From Pacificispira sp033344895 (GTDB lineage Bacteria > Pseudomonadota > Alphaproteobacteria > UBA8366 > Aestuariispiraceae): a DNA stretch of 64,000 nt. The notes below the pieces were generated by a model, which ran no database searches, had not been told where the DNA came from, and saw nothing but the letters and a program-made list of their open reading frames with translations. The stretch lies in contig OZ245920.1 in assembly GCA_965229685.1 (NCBI GenBank), forward strand, positions 124,001 through 188,000, in the 5' to 3' direction. Below are positions 9,240 through 18,003 of the stretch, piece by piece. Every line of letters starts with the position of its first letter. Position 1 is the first letter of the stretch. A program made the translations under genes and the position numbers.

Positions 9240-9731
9240 ATGCTGAAGAAGCTGCATATCCTGTTTGCGCTGCTGTTCGCGGTGGCGATGTCGCAGTTTC
9301 CGGAATTCCATCAGCAGTACACCCAGCGCGTCGGCGGGGCACTGGATGAACTGACCCTTCAGATCGCGGCGCTGGACGAACGGGCGGAAAAGGCCGGCAT
9401 GGATCGCTATGACTATGTCCGGCACTTCCAGAGTAATCCGGACGACATCGTTCGCGGAGAAGGCGACGCCATGCTGGCGACCCTGGCGCGGCGGCAGCGT
9501 CTGGAGGCCGCCTATCAGCGCCTGATCGATGCGCCCTGGTACATGATTGTCCTGGAAACGGCATTCCATCTGGAACCCGACATTGCGACCAATACGGCAA
9601 AGGCCTTTGTGCCGGCCGTGCCGATTTCGTTTTCCGGGGCCGTCCATACCTTTGCCGGGTTCATGATCGGATACCTTCTGCCGGCCGCCCTTGGCAGTCT
9701 GCTGCCGTGGCGCAGGGTGCGGGAGGCCTAG
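9240..9731 (+). CDS. DUF2937 family membrane protein
   Basis: The ATG at 9240 is chosen; a GTG five codons upstream is possible. The 163-residue protein has an N-terminal hydrophobic segment (LHILFALLFAVAMSQF) followed by PEFHQQYTQRVGGALDEL, which is characteristic of the DUF2937 family. A charged helical centre follows, then a C-terminal membrane segment (TFAGFMIGYLLPAALGSLL). This suggests a hairpin-like inner-membrane protein with a soluble loop of about 110 residues. The family has no known function. The following MFS gene begins 127 bases downstream. Confidence 0.72.
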   Translation: MLKKLHILFALLFAVAMSQFPEFHQQYTQRVGGALDELTLQIAALDERAEKAGMDRYDYVRHFQSNPDDIVRGEGDAMLATLARRQRLEAAYQRLIDAPWYMIVLETAFHLEPDIATNTAKAFVPAVPISFSGAVHTFAGFMIGYLLPAALGSLLPWRRVREA

Positions 9732-9858
9732 CCCGCGCGCCGTTTCAAGGGGACACCCGTGACCTGACGGCGAAATATTCTTGCGCAGATTTCGCGAGAC
9801 GCCGGACGGAATGGGGCGTATCACCCCTGAACCGCGCGCGAAACTGGGAGTCCGATCC

Positions 9859-11073
9859 ATGTCCACGAACGATCGCAATGCCATCCTGGTGCTGCTGGCA
9901 GGGTTCCTGCTGCTGGCCGTCAGTTTCGGCGCGCGCATCTCCTTCGGTGTCTTTCTGCCGGCGATGCCGGAAGCCACCGGATTCGATATCAGCTCGATCT
10001 CGCTCGTCCTCGCCATCCAGAATCTCGTATGGGGGGCCGCGCAGCCTTTCGCCGGGCGTCTGTCGGATCGGTACGGTGCGGCGCCGGTGGCGTTCGCCGG
10101 TGCAGTGCTCTACGCCGGTGGTCTCGCGGTTACGGCCTATTCGGACAGCTATCTGCTGTTCGGTGCATCCGCCGGGATTGCGCTGGGCATGGCCCAGGCC
10201 GCGATCGGGTTTCCTGTCATTCTGGCGGCGATCGGCCGTACCACCAGCGATAAACGGCGCGGGCTCTTCCTGGGCATCGCGACGGCAGGGGGCAGCTTCG
10301 GCCAATTGGTCTTCTCACCGCTCAGCGATGTTTTCCTGCAGAGTTTCGGCCTGATCGACGCTTTCCTGGTCATGGGGGCGATCTGTCTGGCGGCCGCGAC
10401 GCTGACGGTCCTGATACGCCGCGAAAGCCGCCCGACCGAGGCGGAACGGGTGGCGGCGGCTGCTGCGCCGGGTCAGGCACTGGGCGAGGTGCTCGGCCGC
10501 GCCATGGCCGACCGCAGCTTCCTGCTGCTCATCGCCGGCTTCTTCGTCTGCGGGTTTCACCTGGCCTTCATCGCCGTGCACCTGCCGAATTTTGCGGTCC
10601 TCTGCGGCCTGCCGAAGAGCACCGGGACCTACGGACTGGCGGTCATTGGTGCCTTCAACATCATCGGCACGATCGTGGCCGGACAGATCGGCGGGTCGTT
10701 CCGGCCGAAATATCCACTGGCGATGATCTACTTCCTGCGCGGCGTTGCCGCCCTGGCGCTGCTTTTCATCCCGGTCACCGAATTCGTGCTGATCGCGTTC
10801 AGCGCGGTCATCGGGCTGCTGTGGCTGTCGACCGTGCCGCTGACCAGCCTGACTGTCGCCAAGCTGCACGGTCCCGCCAATGTCGGCATGCTGTTCGGCA
10901 TCGTGTTCTTCAGCCACCAGGTTGGCAGTTTCATCGGGCTGGTCATGGCCGGGGAATTCATCGAACGCTTCGGAAACTACGATCTGATGTGGATCGCCAG
11001 TGCCGCACTTGGGCTGTTCGCTGCCCTGGTCCATCTGCCGATCGAAGATAACCGCAAGCTCCAGCCCGCGTGA
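9859..11073 (+). CDS. MFS transporter
   Basis: The start ATG at 9859 follows CTGGGAG; the frame is open further upstream but without a better site. The 404-residue protein has twelve predicted hydrophobic segments. The major facilitator loop motif between helices 2 and 3 appears as GRLSDRYGAAPV. The first half contains FGARISFGVFLPAM, typical of the oxalate/formate-like and monocarboxylate-like branch of the family. The substrate cannot be predicted. It is monocistronic, with a short gap before a methyltransferase gene. It sits in the inner membrane. Confidence 0.88.
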   Translation: MSTNDRNAILVLLAGFLLLAVSFGARISFGVFLPAMPEATGFDISSISLVLAIQNLVWGAAQPFAGRLSDRYGAAPVAFAGAVLYAGGLAVTAYSDSYLLFGASAGIALGMAQAAIGFPVILAAIGRTTSDKRRGLFLGIATAGGSFGQLVFSPLSDVFLQSFGLIDAFLVMGAICLAAATLTVLIRRESRPTEAERVAAAAAPGQALGEVLGRAMADRSFLLLIAGFFVCGFHLAFIAVHLPNFAVLCGLPKSTGTYGLAVIGAFNIIGTIVAGQIGGSFRPKYPLAMIYFLRGVAALALLFIPVTEFVLIAFSAVIGLLWLSTVPLTSLTVAKLHGPANVGMLFGIVFFSHQVGSFIGLVMAGEFIERFGNYDLMWIASAALGLFAALVHLPIEDNRKLQPA

Positions 11074-11162
11074 TCCGGTGCGACCGGTTTGTGACTTGGC
11101 AAATCGGGAGGACGGGCTACATAGGGACCCGTAACCCGCGCCTCCCGAGAGAGTCTTTTCCC

Positions 11163-11657
11163 ATGTCACGACTGGAATCCTTCATCCGCCGGATGGATGC
11201 GCAGCGCCGGCTGCTCAACGACGCCATGGCGGACGTCGCGGACAAGGACGGCATCGTCCTGGAGCTGGGGCTCGGCAACGGCCGGACCTACGACCATCTG
11301 CGTGAAAACATGCCGGGCCGTGACATCTATGTCTTCGAGCGGGAAGTCCGCGCGCATCCCGGCTGCATTCCGCCGGACAACCGACTGTATCTGGGACATG
11401 TGATCGAGCAGCTGGAACGGGCCGCGCAAGATTTGGGGCCGCGCGCGATCCTGGTTCACAGCGATGTCGGCAATGGCGACGAACCGGCCAGCATCGATTT
11501 CGGACGCACGATCCTGGCCCCGGCCCTCAAGCCGCTATTGGCCCCGGGGGCCCGTATCCTCAGCGACCAGCCGGTGCCGGTCGACGGTTCGGTGGAACTG
11601 GAAAAGCCCGCCGACATGGATCCGGAGCGGTATTACATCTACCGCTATCTGGGCTAA
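11163..11657 (+). CDS. Class I SAM-dependent methyltransferase (Methyltransf_17 type)
   Basis: The ATG at 11163 begins a 164-residue product; the frame is open for 31 codons upstream without a good ribosome site. The SAM-binding motif I is ELGLGNGRTYDHL near residue 33, followed by an acidic position at the end of strand 2 (VFEREV). The small size and the SRLESFIRRMDAQRRLLNDA start fit the Methyltransf_17 family, conserved in alphaproteobacteria but of unknown substrate. The C-terminus ends in PERYYIYRYLG. No partner gene is adjacent; the downstream interval holds palindromic repeats rather than coding sequence. Confidence 0.8.
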   Translation: MSRLESFIRRMDAQRRLLNDAMADVADKDGIVLELGLGNGRTYDHLRENMPGRDIYVFEREVRAHPGCIPPDNRLYLGHVIEQLERAAQDLGPRAILVHSDVGNGDEPASIDFGRTILAPALKPLLAPGARILSDQPVPVDGSVELEKPADMDPERYYIYRYLG

Positions 11658-11665
11658 CGACCCGA

Positions 11666-11883
11666 CTGCCGCCATCTCAATGGCGGTAGCTGTCTGTGCC
11701 GGATATTGAAAGGTTCCTGCTTTCGCAGGAACACGGTGGAGGCTGGGGCCCAATCAAAGCGCCCAAGACACGCATTGAACCTAGCCGTGCTTCTGCGAAA
11801 GCAAAAGCCTTCGCGGCGACCTCTCGGTGCCGCATGCCCCCACCCGACCGTGGCGGTGCCCCCCTCTCCCGGAGGGAGAGGGG
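11666..11883. repeat. Cluster of three palindromes between convergent genes
   Basis: Three hairpin-forming palindromes lie in the gap between the methyltransferase and gabD. The first is CTGCCGCCAT/ATGGCGGTAG with a 4-base loop (11666-11689). The second is GTTCCTGC/GCAGGAAC with loop TTTC (11713-11732). The third is CCCCTCTCCC/GGGAGAGGGG with a 3-base loop (11861-11883). None has a clean T-tract. The last two resemble short interspersed palindromes common between genes of high-GC proteobacteria. They may also act as transcript ends for both flanking genes. Confidence 0.6.
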
Positions 11884-11893
11884 GATAAGGCGC

Positions 11894-13369
11894 CTACACG
11901 CCACCCATCAGGATGTATTTCATCTCGCAGAATTCATCGAGGCCGTACTTGGAACCCTCGCGGCCCAGGCCGGATTCCTTGACGCCGCCGAACGGCGCGA
12001 CCTCGGTCGACAGGATGCCGGTGTTCAGGGCAACCATGCCGTATTCCAGCTGTTCCGCGACGCGCCAGACGCGGCCGATATCGCGGGCATAGAAATAGGA
12101 GGCCAGGCCGAACTCCGTATCGTTCGCCATGGCGACGACTTCATCCTCGTCCTTGAAGCGGAACAGCGGGGCCAGCGGGCCGAAAGTCTCGTCCTTCGAT
12201 ACCATCATGTCCTGTGTGACATTGGCCAGGACCGTGGGCTCATAGAAGGACATGCCCAGTGCATGGCGCTGACCGCCGGTCAGGACACTCGCCCCTTTCG
12301 ACGTCGCATCGGCCAGATGTTCCTCGACCTTGTCCACCGCGGACATGTCGATCAGCGGGCCGATGACGACGCCGTCATCGACACCGTTGCCGATCTTCAG
12401 CGCCTTGACCTTCGCGGCCAGTTTCTCGGCGAATTCGTCGTAGACCGCGTCCTGGACATAGATCCGGTTGGCGCAGACGCAGGTCTGACCGGCGTTGCGG
12501 AACTTGCAGATGATGGCGCCATCAACCGCCGCGTCGATGTCGGCGTCGTCGAAGACGATGAAGGGTGCGTTGCCGCCCAGTTCCATGGATACCTTCTTCA
12601 CCGTGTCGGCGCATTGCTTGATCAGGATCTTGCCGATCTCCGTCGAGCCGGTGAAGGAAACCTTGCGCACGATCGGGTTGCCGGTCATCTCACCGCCGAT
12701 CGCGCCGGCCGAGCCGGTGACGACGGACAGAACACCTTTCGGTACGCCCGCGCGTTCCGCCAGTTCGGCAAGCGCCAGTGCCGACAGCGGCGTCTGGGAC
12801 GCGGGCTTGGCGACGGCGGGGCAGCCGGCGGCCAGCGCCGGACCGGCTTTGCGCGTGATCATGGCAATCGGGAAGTTCCACGGCGTGATGAAGGCCGTGA
12901 CGCCGATCGGCTGCTTGATGACGACAATGCGCTTGTCATCCTGATGCTGCGGGATGACATCGCCGTACATCCGCTTTGCTTCCTCGGCGAACCATTCCAG
13001 GAAGGAGGCGCCGTAGGCGACCTCACCCTTGGCTTCCGGCAGGGGTTTGCCCTGTTCGCTGGTCATGATCAGCGCCAGATCGTCGGCATTTTCATGCATC
13101 AGTTCGAACCAGCGGCGCAGGATCGCGGCGCGGTCCTTGGCGAGTTTGGAACGCCAGGCCGGCCAGGCGGCGTTGGCGGCCTCAATGGCACGTCGGGTTT
13201 CGTCGGCGCCCATCTTCGGCACCGTGGCGATAACTTCGCCGGTCGCCGGGTTGGTGACATCGATGGTCTCGCCACTGTCGGCGTCGACCCACTGGCCGTC
13301 GATGTAACCCTGCTGCTTCAGCAGGCTCGGGTCCTTGAGGCTCAGGCCCTTGGTCTTGATCTCATTCAT
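11894..13369 (-). CDS. gabD: Succinate-semialdehyde dehydrogenase, NADP-type
   Basis: The start is the ATG at 13369, giving 491 residues, the usual length. The product is an aldehyde dehydrogenase very close to GabD, which oxidises succinate semialdehyde to succinate at the end of the GABA shunt. Visible signatures are the N-terminal GYIDGQWVDADSGETIDVTNPATGE, in pieces, then PWNFPIAMITRK and the VSFTGSTEIGK nucleotide-binding segment. The catalytic Glu lies in MELGGNAPF, the catalytic Cys in NAGQTCVCANR, and the C-terminus contains PFGGVKESGLGREG. It appears monocistronic. No GABA aminotransferase is adjacent, so it may serve another semialdehyde source. Confidence 0.93.
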   Translation of the reverse strand: MNEIKTKGLSLKDPSLLKQQGYIDGQWVDADSGETIDVTNPATGEVIATVPKMGADETRRAIEAANAAWPAWRSKLAKDRAAILRRWFELMHENADDLALIMTSEQGKPLPEAKGEVAYGASFLEWFAEEAKRMYGDVIPQHQDDKRIVVIKQPIGVTAFITPWNFPIAMITRKAGPALAAGCPAVAKPASQTPLSALALAELAERAGVPKGVLSVVTGSAGAIGGEMTGNPIVRKVSFTGSTEIGKILIKQCADTVKKVSMELGGNAPFIVFDDADIDAAVDGAIICKFRNAGQTCVCANRIYVQDAVYDEFAEKLAAKVKALKIGNGVDDGVVIGPLIDMSAVDKVEEHLADATSKGASVLTGGQRHALGMSFYEPTVLANVTQDMMVSKDETFGPLAPLFRFKDEDEVVAMANDTEFGLASYFYARDIGRVWRVAEQLEYGMVALNTGILSTEVAPFGGVKESGLGREGSKYGLDEFCEMKYILMGGV

Positions 13370-13549
13370 GATGTCCACCCTTTTCTTGCGTGGCGGCGGT
13401 CTTTCGGTCGCGCCGCGATAAATCTCGGACGGAATCGGTACTCCGCCGAGGCAGGCATGGCAAGGGATGGGGCGGGGAAAGATCTGTGACCACCGGACCG
13501 GACGCAACGTTGCCGCTGCGTCCGGGGCGTATTAAGTTCCAGGGCCGCG

Positions 13550-14110
13550 CTATTCCGCGGCGGCGTAGGTCATGAACCGTAACGGGTAGTCCGCCTCTTC
13601 CGTGTAGATCGACCCGGTATGCGACAGGAAGCTGGAATACAGCACGAACCGATCAGCATCGAAGCCCAGATTGCGCGGCAGCCGCCTTTCGGCGACGAAA
13701 CGCTCCGCACAGTCGATGCTGGTCGTCTTCAGGCGTCCCAACGTGATATGCGGATGGAACTTTCTGCTTTCTGGCCGCAATCCGCAACGTACCGCCGCGG
13801 ATTCGATCTTTCGCTGGAGATGCAGAAGCCCGTCATTTTTGCGGACATTGGCAATCAGGGCACTGGGTTTTCGCTTGTTGCCGAACCAGCCGAGACCGTC
13901 CAGCGTGACATCGAAGCCGGGGGCATCGATCCGCATCAGAGTGTGTGCGAGATCCTCGGCCATGCCGAAATCGATCTCGCCGATGAAGCGGAGTGTCAGG
14001 TGGAAGTTCTCGGGATCGGTCCAGCGGGCACCGGGCAGTCCGTTCTGCAACCCGGTCAGCACGTGCCGAACATCCGCTGGCACGGGCAGGGCGACGAATA
14101 GCCGTATCAT
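13550..14110 (-). CDS. thpR: RNA 2',3'-cyclic phosphodiesterase
   Basis: The 186-residue product belongs to the 2H phosphoesterase superfamily. Both HxTx motifs are present: HLTL near residue 37 and HITL near residue 121. It starts MIRLFVALPVP, typical of ThpR/LigT, which opens 2',3'-cyclic phosphates on RNA and can ligate tRNA halves in vitro. The size fits. It lies 44 bases behind the aldo-keto reductase on the same strand, with a hairpin (14131-14148) between, so cotranscription is possible but uncertain. A cytosolic enzyme. Confidence 0.93.
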   Translation of the reverse strand: MIRLFVALPVPADVRHVLTGLQNGLPGARWTDPENFHLTLRFIGEIDFGMAEDLAHTLMRIDAPGFDVTLDGLGWFGNKRKPSALIANVRKNDGLLHLQRKIESAAVRCGLRPESRKFHPHITLGRLKTTSIDCAERFVAERRLPRNLGFDADRFVLYSSFLSHTGSIYTEEADYPLRFMTYAAAE

Positions 14111-14130
14111 GGCGCGCCTCCACTATATAT

Positions 14131-14148
14131 GGGGTCAAAATCGACCCC
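14131..14148. other. Small hairpin between tas-like gene and thpR
   Basis: GGGGTC and GACCCC are separated by a 6-base loop, making a short perfect hairpin directly downstream of the aldo-keto reductase stop and 21 bases before the thpR start. It lacks a T-tract on either strand, so it is at best a weak terminator or an mRNA-stabilising stem. Confidence 0.4.
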
Positions 14149-14154
14149 ACACCC

Positions 14155-15207
14155 TTAATACCCGATTGGCGTCTCCTTGTGAATGGCTTCGATGTCGGTC
14201 AGGACATCGTCGGACAAGGTCATGTCTCCGGTGTCGATGGCGGTCTTCAACTGGTCCAGATTCGTGGCCCCGATGATGTTCGCCGTCGTGAACTGCCGGG
14301 TGTTGACGAAGGTGTTCGCCAACTGCGCCGGATCGAGGCCGTGGCGGCGGGCGACATCGACGTATTTCCGGATCGTTTCGACAGCCCTATCACTCTGATA
14401 TCGCGGGAAGTATTCGTTGAACAGGGTCAAGCGCGCACCTTCGGGCCTGGCGCCGTCGAGATACTTGCCGGACAATGTTCCCATCGCCAGGGGCGAGTAG
14501 GCCAGCAAGCCAACCCCGGTGCGGCAGGACACTTCCGCCAGGCCGTACTCATACTCCCGTTTCAGCAGATTGTAGGGGTTCTGAATGGAGACGATTCTCG
14601 GCAGTCCGGCTGTTTCCGCCAACCGGAGGAACTCCATGACCCCCCAGGCCGATTCGTTTGAGACGCCGACATATCGGACCTTCCCGGCCTGCACCAGTTC
14701 CTCCAGTGCGCGCAGGCTCTCTTCGATCGGAAAGCCGTCCTGCTCGGGATTGTGGGAGTAGGTCACGGAGTCGAAGGAGGTGGTTTCCCGTTCCGGCCAG
14801 TGCAACTGATAGAGATCGATATAGTCGGTCTTGAGCCGTTTCAGGCTGGCGTCGCAGGCTTCCAGGATCGACTGACGGTCCAGTCTGGTTTCGCCGCCAT
14901 GCAGGTGCGGACGCATATAGGGCAGCCGGCCGGCGCGTCCTGCGACTTTCGACGCCAGAATGACGTCCGATCGCCGCCCTGTTTTTTCAAACCAGGTGCC
15001 GATGATCTCCTCGGTCCGGCCATAGGTCTCCGCCCGGGGCGGAATGGCGTAGAGTTCGGCGGTGTCCCAGAAGTTCACGCCGCGATCCAACGCGTAGTCC
15101 ATCTGGGCATGCCCCTCGGCTTCGGTGTTCTGCTCGCCCCAGGTCATGGTGCCCAGGCAAATCACACTGACGTCGATATCGGTATGTCCCAGCTTGTTGT
15201 AGCGCAT
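14155..15207 (-). CDS. tas: NADP-dependent aldo-keto reductase, Tas-like
   Basis: The 350-residue protein follows Escherichia coli Tas along its length. It opens MRYNKLGHTDIDVSVICLGT, then TMTWGEQN, and has the aldo-keto reductase catalytic set: Asp and Tyr in FWDTAELYAIPPR, Lys in ILASKVAG and His in YQLHWPER. The C-terminal NADP-binding segment is IIGATNLDQLK. Tas-type enzymes reduce carbonyls with NADPH; the physiological substrate is unknown. The start follows a purine-rich GGAGGGG sequence on the minus strand. A GC-rich hairpin sits in its 5' untranslated region (15238-15258). Confidence 0.9.
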   Translation of the reverse strand: MRYNKLGHTDIDVSVICLGTMTWGEQNTEAEGHAQMDYALDRGVNFWDTAELYAIPPRAETYGRTEEIIGTWFEKTGRRSDVILASKVAGRAGRLPYMRPHLHGGETRLDRQSILEACDASLKRLKTDYIDLYQLHWPERETTSFDSVTYSHNPEQDGFPIEESLRALEELVQAGKVRYVGVSNESAWGVMEFLRLAETAGLPRIVSIQNPYNLLKREYEYGLAEVSCRTGVGLLAYSPLAMGTLSGKYLDGARPEGARLTLFNEYFPRYQSDRAVETIRKYVDVARRHGLDPAQLANTFVNTRQFTTANIIGATNLDQLKTAIDTGDMTLSDDVLTDIEAIHKETPIGY

Positions 15208-15237
15208 CGATAAGATCCCCTCCGGTACAAAGAAAAT

Positions 15238-15262
15238 GGCCCCGGTGTCGGCGGGGCCTTTC
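15238..15262. promoter_or_regulatory. GC hairpin in the tas upstream region
   Basis: GGCCCC (15238-15243) pairs with GGGGCC (15253-15258) across a 9-base loop. On the plus strand it is followed by TTTCTC, and on the minus strand by ATTTTCTTT, so it looks like a weak intrinsic terminator in both directions. No plus-strand gene needs ending here. On the minus strand it would lie in the 5' untranslated region of the aldo-keto reductase, where it could attenuate transcription. Confidence 0.4.
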
Positions 15263-15390
15263 TCAAGATATGGGGTTCATACGCCTTGTGAAAAGGCAAA
15301 GTCCGGAAATCAGAAGAGAGGTGCCCGAATAGGTTGAGTTGCTCGGTTCATTCATTATTATCTGATGATGATCAAATTGGGGGGGCAGGT

Positions 15391-16140
15391 ATGCGCATTT
15401 TCGTAGTTTTATTGCTTGTTCTAGGTGCTGCGGGTTGCCGCGGCGGCTATACCGGCAGCGGGCCGATCCAGTTCAGCGACGGTGCCCTACGCAACTACGA
15501 TCATTATATTTCCCGTGAGACGCCGATGAGCTTCGCCGTCACCGAGGATGGCGCAAAGTCTTTCTATTATTACTGTCCTTGGAACTACCAGGGCCACTGT
15601 GAGGCCCTCGCCGATACCAAGATAATCTACGAGTGCGAAAAACGGCATAAATCCAAGTGTATGGTATTTGCCCGCGGCAAACAGATCGTCTGGGACAGCC
15701 CTGGAGATTGGCGCCGAGGCAAACCGGACGGCCTGTACAGCGTCAATCATAACAAAAGGCAATCGTCCGACAACGCCGTGGAGCCGGTGCCGGTCGGGCG
15801 CGGATCGGCCTATGCCGGGCGCTTCATCGGTGAAGGGGCGACACCTCGAAGCGAAGGCAATGAGCCAGGGCCTCAGGTCTGTGAGAAGGGTGAAGTCTTT
15901 CCGGTCAAAGCGCGCTACTACAACCGCGTGATCACTTTGGAATTCGACTTCACAGGGGCAGGCGGTACCGTCGAAACAATGTCCGGAAAGGTGAGTGGGT
16001 CAAAGTTCAGTTTCGAAGAGAATCTGTTCGGGAAGGGGTCGGGGTTTGCGGTGACCGGCACCATTAGCGGTCTGAACGTGGAAGGCCGGATCGACAGTCA
16101 TTCGTGCTCCTCGCGCTTCAAACTGTCGGCAGCCTCCTGA
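15391..16140 (+). CDS. Predicted lipoprotein with 'PMxFAVTEDG' domain (paralogue)
   Basis: The ATG at 15391 follows a GGGGGG run and gives 249 residues starting with a lipoprotein leader (MRIFVVLLLVLGAAGC, Cys16). The mature part starts GSGPIQFS, then has PMSFAVTEDG, several cysteines and a segment KCMVFARGKQIVW. This matches the layout of the lipoprotein at 3401-4090, so they are paralogues. The C-terminal half differs and is rich in beta-prone alternating residues (TGTISGLNVEGRID), with a late cysteine. The upstream region is AT-rich compared with its neighbours, which hints at a separate history. Function unknown; likely periplasmic face of a membrane. Confidence 0.72.
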   Translation: MRIFVVLLLVLGAAGCRGGYTGSGPIQFSDGALRNYDHYISRETPMSFAVTEDGAKSFYYYCPWNYQGHCEALADTKIIYECEKRHKSKCMVFARGKQIVWDSPGDWRRGKPDGLYSVNHNKRQSSDNAVEPVPVGRGSAYAGRFIGEGATPRSEGNEPGPQVCEKGEVFPVKARYYNRVITLEFDFTGAGGTVETMSGKVSGSKFSFEENLFGKGSGFAVTGTISGLNVEGRIDSHSCSSRFKLSAAS

Positions 16141-16162
16141 CAAGCAGGAATAACGATATCGG

Positions 16163-17308
16163 CTAAAGGAACAGCGTCAGGACGCCTGTATAGGTGTAGA
16201 TGCGGTCGCGGCTGAATTCGCCATTGGCGAAGAAGCCGGTCAGGGGGAAAGCGCCGAATGTCTCCTCGATCAACTGGGTTTCCAGGGCCGGATCGCTGAA
16301 CTGGTTCGGCCCCCTGGCGGCGCAGGATACATAGACACCGCCGCGCACGGGCCGGTCGCCGATTCGCGATTTCAGATCGCCCAGCATGCGGCGCATATCC
16401 GCGGTCGCACTGACCGGATCACGACGGCAGAACATGATTCCGTCCCCGGGCCGCATGCTGGCCCCGACTGCAAGTGCACGATGCTGGGGATCGATCGCGA
16501 GCAGGTCGCGCACGGTATAATCCCCGCTGTCGGATCCCGCGACCGGCAGGGCCGCGAAAATATATCCGGCACAGCGATTGAGATCGCGGGACAGGATTTC
16601 GCCGATATCTTCCTTGAAGACGTCGAGGGCCGGTCGCCCGTTCAGTTCGAAGATGGCATGTTCCTCACCGGCAGTAACGGTGTGAACCGGCCCGATTGGG
16701 CTGCATCCCTGACTCAGGGCAGTCTGGATCGGCAGTTCCGACAGCGACAGCATGGCGCCGCTGAGCCCCTGTCCATCGGCGCCGTCCGCGACCTGCGATC
16801 CATTCCCGTGACCGACACTCAACCCGCCGATCAGGAAGCCGTCCGTCTCCTGCACGATATCGTCGATGATCCCGCCCAGAAGGCCGTTGTCGGAATCGCC
16901 GTGTGCCAGGATCATCGGCGGACCGTACTGCGCAAGCCACTCTTCATGGGTCGCGCTGATACGGTCGGATTCCCCACGTACGCCGGAGAATATGCGGAAT
17001 GCATCTTCCGCGAACGGACACAACAGGACGGAAACGGCCGGGGTGCCGTAGCATTCGTCCAGCGACCCGCTGCGGTTTGTGCCGATTGTGCCGAAACCGA
17101 TGGTGCCGACCCAGTGTGGAACGCCTGTGGACTGTCTCAGCAGCACCTCGATATCGGCGAACTCGGAAGCGAATTCCGGGGTCATGTAGATCAGGCCCAG
17201 TCGGTGTTCCGGTCCACATTTTTGCAGGACGGGGAGAATCTGGCCGATGGCCTGCTGCCAGGAATCGCTGGACGCCTGGGCGGCAATGAAGGGGATGGGG
17301 CCACTCAT
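16163..17308 (-). CDS. FIST domain sensory protein
   Basis: The ATG at 17308 (MSGPIPFIAAQ) has a GGGAAAG sequence upstream; the longer frame from 17371 runs into the arylesterase. The 381-residue product matches FIST proteins: an N-terminal domain with HWVGTIGFGTIG and a C-terminal FIST_C part. The C-terminal part has VYVSCAARGPNQF and ends GFFANGEFSRDRIYTYTGVLTLF. FIST domains are thought to sense small ligands such as amino acids and are often fused to signalling domains; this one stands alone. It lies 16 bases behind the arylesterase, so the two form an operon. Ligand and output are unknown. Confidence 0.85.
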   Translation of the reverse strand: MSGPIPFIAAQASSDSWQQAIGQILPVLQKCGPEHRLGLIYMTPEFASEFADIEVLLRQSTGVPHWVGTIGFGTIGTNRSGSLDECYGTPAVSVLLCPFAEDAFRIFSGVRGESDRISATHEEWLAQYGPPMILAHGDSDNGLLGGIIDDIVQETDGFLIGGLSVGHGNGSQVADGADGQGLSGAMLSLSELPIQTALSQGCSPIGPVHTVTAGEEHAIFELNGRPALDVFKEDIGEILSRDLNRCAGYIFAALPVAGSDSGDYTVRDLLAIDPQHRALAVGASMRPGDGIMFCRRDPVSATADMRRMLGDLKSRIGDRPVRGGVYVSCAARGPNQFSDPALETQLIEETFGAFPLTGFFANGEFSRDRIYTYTGVLTLFL

Positions 17309-17324
17309 TGTGGCTTTCCCGTCG

Positions 17325-17963
17325 TCACGATCCGTTCCCGGATTCGAGCGCTTCGATGACGCTCGGGGCAATTCGCTCCACGATCACCTGAACGCCCTCG
17401 GCGTTGGGGTGCATCCCGTCGTCCTGGTTCAGATGCGCCTCGGCGGCGACGCCCTCCAGAAAGAAGGGGTAGAAGGCCGTGCCATATTTTTCCGCCAACC
17501 GGGGATAAAGCGCATTGAAAGCCGCACCGTATTCGCGTCCGAGATTGGGGGGCGCCATCATCCCGGTCAGCAGGACCGGGACACCGGCGGACTGCGATTT
17601 CTCGATGATCTGGGCTAGGTTCGCTTCGGTCTGTTCCGGCGGCAGACCGCGCAACCCGTCATTGGCGCCCAGTTCCAGCAGCATGAGATCCGGTTTTTCC
17701 GCGAACAGCCAGTCCACGCGGCCGAGCCCGGCCTTGGATGTGTCGCCGGAAACGCCACCGTTCACAACGCGCACGTCATAACCGCGCGCCTTCAATTCCG
17801 CTTCCAGCCGGGCCGGAAAGCTGTCCTGCCTGGACAGGCCGTAACCCGCGACAAGACTGTCCCCAAGAGCCAGGATGACGACGTCGTCTGCGGCGGCCAC
17901 GGGGGCGGACAACATCAGAAACACGGCACAGAAAGCGGCGGCGGCATTGATCGCGCGCCGCAT
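17325..17963 (-). CDS. tesA: Arylesterase / lysophospholipase, TesA-like
   Basis: The start is taken at 17963 (MRRAINAAAAFCAVF), which gives a clean signal peptide cut near VAAADD. An ATG at 18005 is possible but overlaps the divergent gene. The 212-residue product is an SGNH hydrolase with GDSLVAGYGL (block I Ser), GGVSGDT (block II Gly), GANDGLRG (block III Asn) and DGMHPN (block V Asp and His). TesA is a periplasmic esterase, thioesterase and lysophospholipase. It diverges from an ABC exporter pair, the same arrangement as tesA/ybbA/ybbP in Escherichia coli, which supports orthology. Confidence 0.92.
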   Translation of the reverse strand: MRRAINAAAAFCAVFLMLSAPVAAADDVVILALGDSLVAGYGLSRQDSFPARLEAELKARGYDVRVVNGGVSGDTSKAGLGRVDWLFAEKPDLMLLELGANDGLRGLPPEQTEANLAQIIEKSQSAGVPVLLTGMMAPPNLGREYGAAFNALYPRLAEKYGTAFYPFFLEGVAAEAHLNQDDGMHPNAEGVQVIVERIAPSVIEALESGNGS

Positions 17964-18003
17964 GGCGCCATATAGCCGTTGGTGTGTACAGGAAAGGCGG
18001 GTC

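Noticed and set aside
11696..13489. 597-codon plus-strand frame opposite gabD
   Set aside because: Shadow of gabD, whose active-site residues are all present on the minus strand.
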